Assembly (NCBI GenBank): GCA_020848545.1
Contig: JADLHZ010000084.1
Span: 1-64,000, forward strand
Length of the DNA stretch: 64,000 nt
From: Deltaproteobacteria bacterium
Lineage (GTDB): Bacteria > Myxococcota > JADLHZ01
Direction of reading: 5' to 3'
Position numbers and translations under genes: made by a program. This document shows, in pieces, positions 7,659 through 15,060 of this stretch; position 1 is the stretch's first letter, and every line of letters starts with the position of its first letter. Below the pieces are notes generated by a model. The model was not told the origin of the DNA, ran no database searches, and saw nothing but the letters and a program-made list of their open reading frames with translations.

Positions 7659-10123
7659 TACCGCTTCTTTATCGTGAAATAGATCGGATTTGTCACGGCG
7701 AACGGCTTCGACGGCTTGTTCCGAAACGTCGGCACCACCGGGTCCAACGACTTCTCGCCGCGGACGACGGCGAACACATACGAGTCCTTCGTCACCTGCA
7801 GCTTGTGCATGCCTTCGGCGCGCAGCGGGTTCTTCGACGCCGGCACCGGCAGCGTGAAGATCTTCGCGCCGTCCTGCCACAGCTCCAACGACGACACGTC
7901 CACCCACGGCGCCGCTTGCAGCTTGTAGAGCAGCGTCACCTCGCCCGCCTTCACCGCGAGCGAATCGCCCACCTGCGCCGGCGCCGACGCTTCGCCGGCG
8001 AAGAGCTCGATGAACGGCCCGTTCGTTACGATGATCGCATGCTTCTTCTTCACCGCCTCCACGAACGCCTTCTCGTTGAACGGCTCTGGCATGCGAATGA
8101 AATTGCGCGGGTAGCCGACCTCTTGGAACACGACGTTGTGGCTGTCCGAGTTGCCCGTAGCGGTCACGCGCTTGCCCTTCGAGAGCAAGTGCATCCAGTC
8201 CACGATCACCTTCTCGGCGTCCTTGATGCGCTTGCCGTTCAAGACCTCGACCGCGTCGAAGTCCCACGCGAAGTCGGGGTCCACGGACTCGCCCGTCTTC
8301 GCATCCAGGTGCTGCGCGTCGAAGTAGCCGGTCATCTCGGCGCGCGGGTGGTTGATTTGCAGCACCTTGTCCGTCGGCTCCCCGCGCAGATCGGCGAAGA
8401 TGTCCTTCACCTTCTTGTTCCACGTGTCGGGAGCGCCGTTTCGCGGCAGGTCCGGCCGCGGCTTGATCGGGAAGGCGCCGAAGTGGCCGAGCGTGTGCGT
8501 GGTGGCTTCGACGCCGCTCACGGTGACGAGCGGCGCCTTCATTTGGGCGAGCACCGGCCGGTAGTCGGTGATGAAGTCGTGATCCGTCGGCACCATGAGC
8601 TCGAGGCCCTCGGCCAGGTTCGTGATCACGCGGTCTTCCAAGCTCATCGCCGAGTCGAAGGAGTTCCTCTGGTGCTGATGAAAGTCGCCACTCGTATAGC
8701 CACGCGTGTCGACGACATGCTTCAGCACGAGCGCCACATCGTAGCTCTTGTTCGACTCGACGGTGAGCTCGCTCTCGGCGAGATCGTACTCGACGCCGCG
8801 CGACGCGTAGAGCTTGTAGGTGCCGGCCGGCAGCTTCACCTCGCCGCTGCCGCTCATCGTCAGCGCCACGTTCATCGCGCCGCTCGCTTGAAACGGCTTG
8901 CCGAACACAGGGTTCATCGTGCCGTTCGTGCCGAGAACGGTGAGCTTCGCCGCGACGGGCTGGTCGCCTTCTTTCACGGAGAAGCGGATGGTGCCGCCGC
9001 TCTCGACCACGAAGTTTTTCTCCGCGCTCCGTTCGCCGATGACCACGCGCTCGCGTTGTTTGCTGCGCAGGCCGGCGCCGGTGACAACGACATCGTATTC
9101 GCCGGCGGGGAGCGCTGCGTCGTAGAAGCCGCCGCTCACGCACTTCGTCGTCGCGAACGGCTGGTCGCCCTTCATGAACGTGAGCTCGCCGTTCACCACT
9201 TGCTCGCCGTTCGATTGCGACACGACGCCGTGCAAGCGGCCGAGCGTCATCAGCGGCGCGCCGGGCGGTGTGTACGTCGCGTAGTGATCGAGCACGCTCG
9301 TCACGTCGCCGGCACCGACGATGAAGTAGCGTTCGAAGCTCGCAGACTCGCCGGGTCCGAGCGTCGCGGCTTTGTGCACCACGTCGGTCCACGACGCGCC
9401 GGAGAACGAGCTCATCAGCGGCGTCTTCGACACGACGCCGTAGCTCACCCCGTCGCCGACGCCGACGACCCACGGCACGTCGAGGCGCTTGCCTTGCATC
9501 TCGTAGCCGACAGTTGGCGCGAAGTGCTCGGTCTTGCCCCACTGCAAGCAATCGCCGAGCTCGAACGCGCTGACGACTTTGTTGCCCTTGTTCGTCACGC
9601 GCGTCGTCATCGTGAGCACTGGGCCGTGCGCCGGCAGCGTGTACGTGCTCGAAAATTTCAGCGTCGGATCGTTCGTGTCTTCGCCGGCGACGGTGATCGA
9701 AGCGCTGCCGTCGTTGGCGTTGGTCGCGGTCTCGATCGTGCGCCAGTACGCTTGCCGCGGAAAGGTCTCGTCCAAATAGAGGAACGTTTGGTTCAGCGCG
9801 TCGACGCCCGTCGGCTTCAGGCGCGCGTCGATCACGTTGCCGCCGGTGGCCGCGAAGCCCTGCTTGCCGCCCAGGCTGTCGACGAAGATCTCGACGTCGG
9901 CGTTCTCCAAGCGATAGTCGCCGAGCTTCGCCGTCGCGTTCACGCCGAGCGGCAATTGCTCGGCGCTCGCCACGCGGGACACGCTCGCGACCCCTGCCGG
10001 CGGCACCGTGATTCTCTGCGACCCAGCCCGGTCGACGACGTGCTTCGGCTCGCTCTTCGGCGCCGGCGTTCGGCACGCACACGCAAAGAGAACGACGAGC
10101 ACAGGTGTACAGAATCTGGACAA
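7658..10123 (-). CDS. CehA/McbA-like PHP-domain metallohydrolase lipoprotein
   Basis: About 821 aa. I prefer the TTG at 10123, which gives a short lipoprotein signal (MSRFCTPVLVVLFACAC after initiation). A longer frame to 10174 would read through a palindromic repeat and into the upstream gene. The first ~450 residues are beta-rich with carboxypeptidase-regulatory-like segments (GGFYDAALPAGEYDVVVTG, LPAGTYKLYASRG). The C-terminal PHP domain begins at GDFHQHQ (His482, His484) and continues with PTDHDF, THTLGHFG, NHPRAEM and NSDSHN, the metal-binding pattern of CehA/McbA carbaryl hydrolases and related phosphoesterases. The true substrate is unknown; it probably acts in the periplasm or outer membrane. 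It sits between an aconitase-like gene and lipB on one strand. Its presumed AGGGA ribosome site lies inside the GGTCCCTGGGACC repeat, so that element appears to be part of the leader. Confidence 0.75.
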   Translation of the reverse strand: MSRFCTPVLVVLFACACRTPAPKSEPKHVVDRAGSQRITVPPAGVASVSRVASAEQLPLGVNATAKLGDYRLENADVEIFVDSLGGKQGFAATGGNVIDARLKPTGVDALNQTFLYLDETFPRQAYWRTIETATNANDGSASITVAGEDTNDPTLKFSSTYTLPAHGPVLTMTTRVTNKGNKVVSAFELGDCLQWGKTEHFAPTVGYEMQGKRLDVPWVVGVGDGVSYGVVSKTPLMSSFSGASWTDVVHKAATLGPGESASFERYFIVGAGDVTSVLDHYATYTPPGAPLMTLGRLHGVVSQSNGEQVVNGELTFMKGDQPFATTKCVSGGFYDAALPAGEYDVVVTGAGLRSKQRERVVIGERSAEKNFVVESGGTIRFSVKEGDQPVAAKLTVLGTNGTMNPVFGKPFQASGAMNVALTMSGSGEVKLPAGTYKLYASRGVEYDLAESELTVESNKSYDVALVLKHVVDTRGYTSGDFHQHQRNSFDSAMSLEDRVITNLAEGLELMVPTDHDFITDYRPVLAQMKAPLVTVSGVEATTHTLGHFGAFPIKPRPDLPRNGAPDTWNKKVKDIFADLRGEPTDKVLQINHPRAEMTGYFDAQHLDAKTGESVDPDFAWDFDAVEVLNGKRIKDAEKVIVDWMHLLSKGKRVTATGNSDSHNVVFQEVGYPRNFIRMPEPFNEKAFVEAVKKKHAIIVTNGPFIELFAGEASAPAQVGDSLAVKAGEVTLLYKLQAAPWVDVSSLELWQDGAKIFTLPVPASKNPLRAEGMHKLQVTKDSYVFAVVRGEKSLDPVVPTFRNKPSKPFAVTNPIYFTIKKR

Positions 10124-10147
10124 AAAATAGGTCCCTGGGACCTTTTT
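10122..10147. repeat. GGTCCCTGGGACC palindromic element, copy 1
   Basis: A 13-bp palindrome GGTCCCTGGGACC at 10130-10142, flanked by A-rich sequence on the left and TTTTT on the right. It separates the aconitase-like gene (its TAA lies in the T run) from the CehA-like gene and probably supplies the latter's ribosome-binding AGGGA. Two further copies in inverted orientation lie at 35887-35899 and 35936-35948. Function is unknown. The A/T flanks would let it act as a small terminator hairpin. Confidence 0.7.
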
Positions 10148-12149
10148 AGTCGAACAACTGCTCCGGCGCGACAATCCGGCCGGCGATCGCGCTGGCGGCG
10201 ACGACCAAGGGCGAGGCGAGGTAGACGCTGCCGGGGCCGCTGCGACCTGGGAAGTTTCGGTTGATCGCGCTGATCGTCACTTGCGACTTGTCGCTGGAGA
10301 CGCCGGGGCCGGCCTTGATGCATGCGCCGCACGACGGATTGATCACGTGCACGCCCGCGCGCTCGAACAACGCGAGATAACCCTTTTGCTCGGCGTAGCG
10401 GCGGATCTTCTGCGAGCCGAACTGGATGTAGAGCTGCACGCCGTCATGGAGGCGCATGCCGCGATCCAACGCGCGGCCGAGCACAGAGGCGTACATGTCC
10501 ATGTCTTCCATCTTGCCGCCGGTGCACGAGCCGCCGTACGCGATGTTCACGGCGACCGCCGCCGGCAGCTGCGAGACCGGGATGCCGTTGCGCGGATCGC
10601 CGGGCGTCGCCACCATCGGCTCCAGCGCGGAGAGATCGATGTCGAAGGTCTCGGCGTACTCGGCGCCGGCGTCGCTCGCCATGAAGCCCGCGCGAATCTG
10701 CTGCTCGTCCACGCCGGGCCGCATGCGCTTCAAGTAGTCGACCGTGACGTCGTCCGCGGCGATGATGCCCGTCGTCGCTCCGGCTTCGACGGCCATGTTC
10801 GTCAGCGTGGCGCGCTCGTCGATCGACATCGCCGTGATCGCTTCGCCGCGGAACTCGAGCACTTGCCCGATCGCTTTGCCGTTCTTGATGTACTCGTGCG
10901 CCATCACGTGCAGCATCACGTCCTTGGCGACGACGTCTTTCTTCAGCTTGCCGTGCAAGCGATACAACACGCTCTTCGGCACGGTGACGCGCACGTCTTT
11001 GGTGAACCAGGCGTTCGCCATCTCGGTGCTGCCGACGCCGAACGCGAAGGTGCCGAGCGCGCCGGCGGTGCAGGTGTGGCTGTCGGTGCCGACGACGAGA
11101 TCGCCCGGCATCGCGAGGTCCTCGAGCACGGCGTTGTGGCAGATCGCTTCCGAGCCACCCGCCTCGACTTCGTCGTAGAGGCGGATGCCTTGGCGCTTGC
11201 AGAAGTCTTCCTGCACCGTCTTCAGATTGTCTGCGAGCACGTTCAGGCCCTGCTTCTTCTGCGCCTCGGGCATCACTTGGTTCAGGAACGTCAAGTGATC
11301 GCGGAAGGCGAAGATGCTCGCCGGATCCTTCACGCGCGCTTGCGCGCCGAAGCCCTGCATGAACTGCGCTTCGGCCATCGCCGTCGTGTAGTCGTGCGAG
11401 AAGCGCAAGTGCGAACGGCAGAACAACGCGTCGCCGGGCTTCACCGCGCTGATCCCGAGCTTGGCGCTGACGGCGTCGGCGATCGCGGCCCGTGCGATGA
11501 TCTTCTCGACGAGCGTCATGGGCGGCGTCGTCGACTTGGAGGCGTGCGTGGGCAGCGCCGGGACCGTCTCACCCGCGAGCCGCGCCCGGTTGTATTGGAA
11601 CAGCCCGCCGTATTCGACGATCGCCTTGCTCACGGGATCGAGCCCGCGCGTGAATTCGTCGACGTCGACCTCTTCGCCGGCCTCTAAGCGTTGCAGCAGC
11701 AGAAAGTCCGTGGACGTGAGCAGCCCGATGTTCTGGCAGTTCTGCCCGTAGATCTTCTCGATGTTCTGCGCGAACACGATCTCGACGCCTGCCGCCTTCT
11801 CCGCGTACGGCGCCGTCTCGCGCGAGCTGCCGCAGCCCTTCGACTTGCCGCTGGCGATCGCCTGGAAGCCCTTCTTCCAGATCGCGTCCTTCTCCACGTT
11901 GCCGCCGCGCAGGCCGACGAACGCGTAGTGGCCCAGGGTTTCGTCGTACCAAAAGCACACCCAGCCCGGCGTCATCTCGTCGGTCGAGATGTTGTCGATG
12001 AGCTTCTCTTTGGCGTCGTACTTCAGCGCCTTGTCGCCCGACAACTGCGCCTTTAGCGTGTCTTGGTTCTCGGTGAGGTAAAGGACGCGCCCTTGCAAAC
12101 GCACGCGCCGCGGACGCTTCTCGACCTTCTCACTCGTCGTCGTCGTCAT
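10146..12149 (-). CDS. Aconitase-superfamily hydratase with N-terminal swivel (LeuD-like) domain
   Basis: 667 aa from the ATG at 12149, set by AGGAAGG at 12158-12164 (8-nt spacing). The order is reversed relative to aconitase: a LeuD/swivel domain comes first (GKSKGCGSSRETAPYAEK, residues about 98-115, with FAQNIEKIYGQNCQNIGLL), then a LeuC-like catalytic domain from about 205 (TLVEKIIARAA). In the catalytic part, VGTDSHTCTAGALG carries the first cluster Cys and NPSCGACIKAGPG the CxxC pair. The usual SCTNG motif is SCTGGKMEDM, so Asn is replaced by Gly. It should bind a [4Fe-4S] cluster and hydrate/dehydrate a hydroxyacid. Candidates are isopropylmalate, homoaconitate or a related tricarboxylate; I cannot choose. 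The start overlaps the TPR gene by 20 nt and the TAA is in the palindromic repeat preceding the CehA-like gene. Confidence 0.82.
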   Translation of the reverse strand: MTTTTSEKVEKRPRRVRLQGRVLYLTENQDTLKAQLSGDKALKYDAKEKLIDNISTDEMTPGWVCFWYDETLGHYAFVGLRGGNVEKDAIWKKGFQAIASGKSKGCGSSRETAPYAEKAAGVEIVFAQNIEKIYGQNCQNIGLLTSTDFLLLQRLEAGEEVDVDEFTRGLDPVSKAIVEYGGLFQYNRARLAGETVPALPTHASKSTTPPMTLVEKIIARAAIADAVSAKLGISAVKPGDALFCRSHLRFSHDYTTAMAEAQFMQGFGAQARVKDPASIFAFRDHLTFLNQVMPEAQKKQGLNVLADNLKTVQEDFCKRQGIRLYDEVEAGGSEAICHNAVLEDLAMPGDLVVGTDSHTCTAGALGTFAFGVGSTEMANAWFTKDVRVTVPKSVLYRLHGKLKKDVVAKDVMLHVMAHEYIKNGKAIGQVLEFRGEAITAMSIDERATLTNMAVEAGATTGIIAADDVTVDYLKRMRPGVDEQQIRAGFMASDAGAEYAETFDIDLSALEPMVATPGDPRNGIPVSQLPAAVAVNIAYGGSCTGGKMEDMDMYASVLGRALDRGMRLHDGVQLYIQFGSQKIRRYAEQKGYLALFERAGVHVINPSCGACIKAGPGVSSDKSQVTISAINRNFPGRSGPGSVYLASPLVVAASAIAGRIVAPEQLFD

Positions 12150-13251
12150 CAGCAGCACCTTCCTGCAGGATCTCCGGCACGCGCGTTTTGTCCGAGATGT
12201 CGACGACGCCGGCGAACGGCCCGCCAGCTTTGCCTGTCACTTTGAGGTCGGCGACCACGAGGTGCTCGGCCTCCGCTTCCTCGTGCACCGCGCGCACGAA
12301 GCCGAGGGCGCCTTCCTCGTTGTCGGCGTCTACCTCGCACTCTTCGTAGTAGTCGCCTTCTGCGTCCTCACCGGCGACGACGAGCACGAAGCGCTTGCCG
12401 CGCGGGCCAACGGTGAGGCCGGTGAGGCGCCGCAGCCGCTCGAACAACGCGAGACTCCGGCGGCCGCTCTTCAACGCTTGCATCACCGTCTCGGCTGCTG
12501 CCGCGCCGCCGTGCCGTGTCTCGACGACGGCCGCGAGCTCCTGCACGATCCACGCGGCGTAGGCTTCGTGGCCGGCCGGGATCAGCGAGAGCGCCTTCCT
12601 AAACGCCGGCTCGGCTTCGTCGGGCTTGCCGAGCTGCAGCGCCACGACGCCCATGTACGCGTGCGGATAGAACGCGCCGGCGTCAGCCGCGATCGAAACC
12701 GACAGCTTCTCGTGCGCTTCCTTCGGATGCCCGGCGTCGCAGTACGCCTTGCCCCACGCGGAGTAGACTTCGCTCACGCGATCCGGCGCCAGCTCGAGCG
12801 CGGTTTGAAACAACGTTCCCGCTTCGGCGATGTTGCCGAGCGCCAGCTCACTCGCGCCCCACAATTGATAGAGGTCGACCGTCTCTTCGCCGGCTTGCTG
12901 CGCGTCCTTGAAGTGCGCGCACGCTTCGGCCGTCTTATCGAGCGCGACCGCGAGCTCGCCGAGCTGGAACAAGAGCGGCCCGCTGCCTTGGTTCTTCTGC
13001 GCCGAGCTGAGACAAATTTCATACGCCCGGTCGATGTCGCCGACGTTCGAGAGCGCTTCCTTCAGCGTGGCGCGCAGCTCCGGGTGCGAGACGCCGGTGA
13101 CCGCTTCGGCGAGGAGGCGGAGTGCTTGCTCGTCCTGATCGTCGTTGCAGAGCTGCTCGAAGAGCTGCAGCGTCTGCTCATCGACGCGAAAGCGCGTTGA
13201 TTGGTCGGTCAGCGCAGGGTCTTTCGAGCGGCTGTTCTTCATACGGCTCAT
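12130..13251 (-). CDS. TPR-repeat protein, cytoplasmic
   Basis: About 373 aa from the ATG at 13251; an ATG at 13242 is also possible. Residues about 25-230 consist of helical tetratricopeptide units (for example LYQLWGASELALGNIAEAG, AYMGVVALQLGKPDEAEPA and VYSAWGKAYCDAGHPKEAH). The C-terminal ~130 residues form a separate domain (KRFVLVVAGEDAEGDYYEEC, EHLVVADLKVTGKAGG), followed by an acidic tail ending in DDDDDE. There is no signal peptide. TPR proteins are scaffolds and nothing in the sequence reveals the partner. The 3' end overlaps the aconitase-like gene by 20 nt, so the two are probably translated from one message. The acidic tail and internal charge suggest a soluble adaptor. Confidence 0.75.
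   Translation of the reverse strand: MSRMKNSRSKDPALTDQSTRFRVDEQTLQLFEQLCNDDQDEQALRLLAEAVTGVSHPELRATLKEALSNVGDIDRAYEICLSSAQKNQGSGPLLFQLGELAVALDKTAEACAHFKDAQQAGEETVDLYQLWGASELALGNIAEAGTLFQTALELAPDRVSEVYSAWGKAYCDAGHPKEAHEKLSVSIAADAGAFYPHAYMGVVALQLGKPDEAEPAFRKALSLIPAGHEAYAAWIVQELAAVVETRHGGAAAAETVMQALKSGRRSLALFERLRRLTGLTVGPRGKRFVLVVAGEDAEGDYYEECEVDADNEEGALGFVRAVHEEAEAEHLVVADLKVTGKAGGPFAGVVDISDKTRVPEILQEGAADDDDDE
12158..12164 (-). promoter_or_regulatory. Ribosome binding site deciding the aconitase-like start
   Basis: AGGAAGG on the minus strand, 8 nt before the ATG at 12149. A possible upstream GTG at 12158 would overlap this site, which argues for the ATG. The site lies within the 3' end of the upstream TPR gene, whose stop codon is at 12130-12132. 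Confidence 0.6.
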
Positions 13252-13302
13252 GCAGATGCCGAAGATCCTGACACACAATGAAACGAAGGAAAAGCCGGCC
13301 GC

Positions 13303-14922
13303 TCAGAAGCCCTGCGCGCCCTTGCCGTTGATGCAGGTGTAGGCGGGCGGCAACGGACCGCTGACGTTGGCGACGACGGCTTGGGTGAACGCCGCCGCCG
13401 ATTGGTTCAGCTTGTCGGCCGTGCTCGGCTCTTCGACGCAGAGGAACTTCGCTTCGCCGCAGAGGCCGGCGCTGATGCAGCTCTGCACGTTGCTCGCGTC
13501 CATGAGGCGCGCGTCGCCGTAGAGGGTCTTGCCGCCGACCATCGTCAAGCGCACGTGGCTCGTGTCGGCGGCGAGCAGGGCCTCGAAGGGCTTTTCGCGA
13601 TCGCCGGCGAGCACCATGAGGTCGGCGTACTTGTTCTCGGTGATCGAGCCCAAGTGCATGTCGACGCCGAGGGCTTTGGCCGCGTTGATCGTCGCCATCT
13701 CGAAGAGCTTTTGCGGCGAGAGCACGTCGCCCCATTGCTGATTGTCGAGCGCGTCGGCGTAGCGCAGCTCGTCGAGCATGTTGACGCTGCCGCTGATCGA
13801 CCAGTCCGGCGCGAGCGCGACGATCACTTCGGCGGCGAGCGCGGCGGGGATGTCGGTCGTCTGTCCGTAGAGCACGACGTTCGACTTCGGCGACCACACG
13901 AGCGTCATGCCGTGCGCGGCCATCTGCGTGAACTCGGCGGACGTGAGCGCGGTGCCGTGGATGATCGTGGTCTCGGGCATCAACAGGCCGAGCGTGACAA
14001 GGCGGTTCCACTCGTTCCTGCTGCCTTGGTCGATGCCTTCGGCGAGGTGAATCACCCACGCGTCGACCTTGTCGGCGGCGACGTCGGCCTTCAGCGCGTC
14101 GGCCTCGGTTTGATCGAAGCCGGAGAGCGCGAGCGTGTACGTGCGAATCTTGTCGGCGGGCAGATCGTTGTAGCGCGTGTCGATCGTGCGCGCGAGCGAG
14201 GCGAAGCACTTTCGTTCGGTGGCGAGGCCGATGACGCTGGTCGTGCCGGCGAGCAGCGCTTTCAATTCGCCGTACTTGTTCATCTCGCAGGCGATCGTCG
14301 CGTAGGCTTGGTCGTAGCGATCCTTCATGGCGCCGTAACCTTGGTCGCTGCCCCAGGTGTAGCGGTTCGTGTAGAGGTGCGGCGGGGTCCAGTCCTGCTC
14401 GTCGAAGACGTTGTAGAGGATGTGGTTGTGGGCGTCGATCAGGCCCGGGTAGATGATGCCGCCGGTGTCGATGATCGTGGCCGCCGGCGCGTCTGGGTGT
14501 GCGTGGCAGCTCTCGGCGACGCAAGCGATCTTTTGATCGACGACGAGCACTTCGCCGTTTCGGAGGACGCCTTGTTCGGCGACGACAGTGCCCTTCAGGA
14601 GCACGCGGTTCGGATCGCCGGGCTTCAGGATCGCGGGCTCAGTGGTCAGCGGGCCGGTGCTGCCGGTCGAGCCCGTGGTTCCGGTGCTGCCTGTCGATCC
14701 CGTGGTCCCGGTGCTGCCGGTCTTGCCGGTGGTTCCGGTCGCGGTGTCATCGTCTTCGTCGATCGTCGCGTTGTCATCGCCCGGCGGAAGCGACGTCGTC
14801 GCTGAGAACGTTTGCTGCGGTTCTTCCGTTTGAACGACGCACGCTTGCGCCGACAAGGAGATAGCGACGACGCCTGCGAGCCATCGCAACACGTGGCCTG
14901 GGGAGAGCCAAACGCGCGCCAT
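13303..14922 (-). CDS. Exported amidohydrolase with collagen-like GTTG linker
   Basis: 539 aa from the ATG at 14922; a signal peptide ends near SAQAC. A low-complexity linker of Gly-Thr-Thr-Gly and Gly-Ser-Thr units follows (encoded by 14651-14742). The rest is an amidohydrolase-fold enzyme: YPGLIDAHNHILYN gives the HxH metal motif, then WVIHLAEGID (His), TTIIHGTAL (His) and a late VALAPDWSISGS carrying the conserved Asp. C-terminal ATINAAKALGVDMHLGSI and KYADLMVL are typical of the imidazolonepropionase/triazine-hydrolase branch. It probably deaminates or hydrolyses a cyclic amide or amidine outside the cytoplasm. An added Cys-containing tail (CINGKG) is unusual. The substrate is unknown. 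Downstream of it the TPR gene follows after 51 nt on the same strand. Confidence 0.8.
   Translation of the reverse strand: MARVWLSPGHVLRWLAGVVAISLSAQACVVQTEEPQQTFSATTSLPPGDDNATIDEDDDTATGTTGKTGSTGTTGSTGSTGTTGSTGSTGPLTTEPAILKPGDPNRVLLKGTVVAEQGVLRNGEVLVVDQKIACVAESCHAHPDAPAATIIDTGGIIYPGLIDAHNHILYNVFDEQDWTPPHLYTNRYTWGSDQGYGAMKDRYDQAYATIACEMNKYGELKALLAGTTSVIGLATERKCFASLARTIDTRYNDLPADKIRTYTLALSGFDQTEADALKADVAADKVDAWVIHLAEGIDQGSRNEWNRLVTLGLLMPETTIIHGTALTSAEFTQMAAHGMTLVWSPKSNVVLYGQTTDIPAALAAEVIVALAPDWSISGSVNMLDELRYADALDNQQWGDVLSPQKLFEMATINAAKALGVDMHLGSITENKYADLMVLAGDREKPFEALLAADTSHVRLTMVGGKTLYGDARLMDASNVQSCISAGLCGEAKFLCVEEPSTADKLNQSAAAFTQAVVANVSGPLPPAYTCINGKGAQGF
14651..14742 (-). repeat. Coding tandem repeat for GTTG/GSTG linker
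   Basis: Degenerate 9-18 bp units (GGTGCTGCCGGT, GTGGTTCCGGT and similar on the plus strand) encode the Gly-Ser/Thr-Thr-Gly linker after the amidohydrolase signal peptide. Such repeats are prone to length change by slippage. The neighbouring dihaem gene carries a related array at 17151-17245. Confidence 0.7.
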
Positions 14923-14998
14923 CAACAACCTCGGCCCGTCGCCCCGGGGTGGCAACGAGACCGCGTCCCCTTATCCCACATCGCCTCCAGGGACCAGC

Positions 14999-15051
14999 GA
15001 AAAGGGACCGGGGAGAGAATCGAAAAGGGACCGGGGAGCGGGACCGGGGAG
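14999..15051. repeat. GAAAAGGGACCGGGGAG element, copy 1 (three tandem units)
   Basis: Units GAAAAGGGACCGGGGAG at 14999-15015 and 15022-15038, then a shortened GGGACCGGGGAG at 15040-15051. The spacer between the first two is AGAATC. The array lies between the stop of the dihaem gene (15061) and the start of the amidohydrolase gene. The same unit-spacer-unit-short-unit order recurs at 53149-53203, and a head-to-head version occurs at 31796-31858. Confidence 0.8.
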
Positions 15052-15060
15052 GGAATCCGT

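Noticed and set aside
7659-10082. N-terminal extension of lipB by ~800 codons
   Set aside because: The extension is an alternative frame over the CehA-like gene. LipB is complete from the ATG at 7658.
7805-10264. 819-codon open frame on the plus strand
   Set aside because: Antisense to the CehA-like lipoprotein gene; it encodes Arg/His/Ala-rich filler typical of high-GC complementary frames, with no domain.
14651-14742. Tandem short repeats as a CRISPR array
   Set aside because: Units are 9-18 bp, degenerate and in frame as a Gly/Thr linker, with no unique spacers or cas genes.
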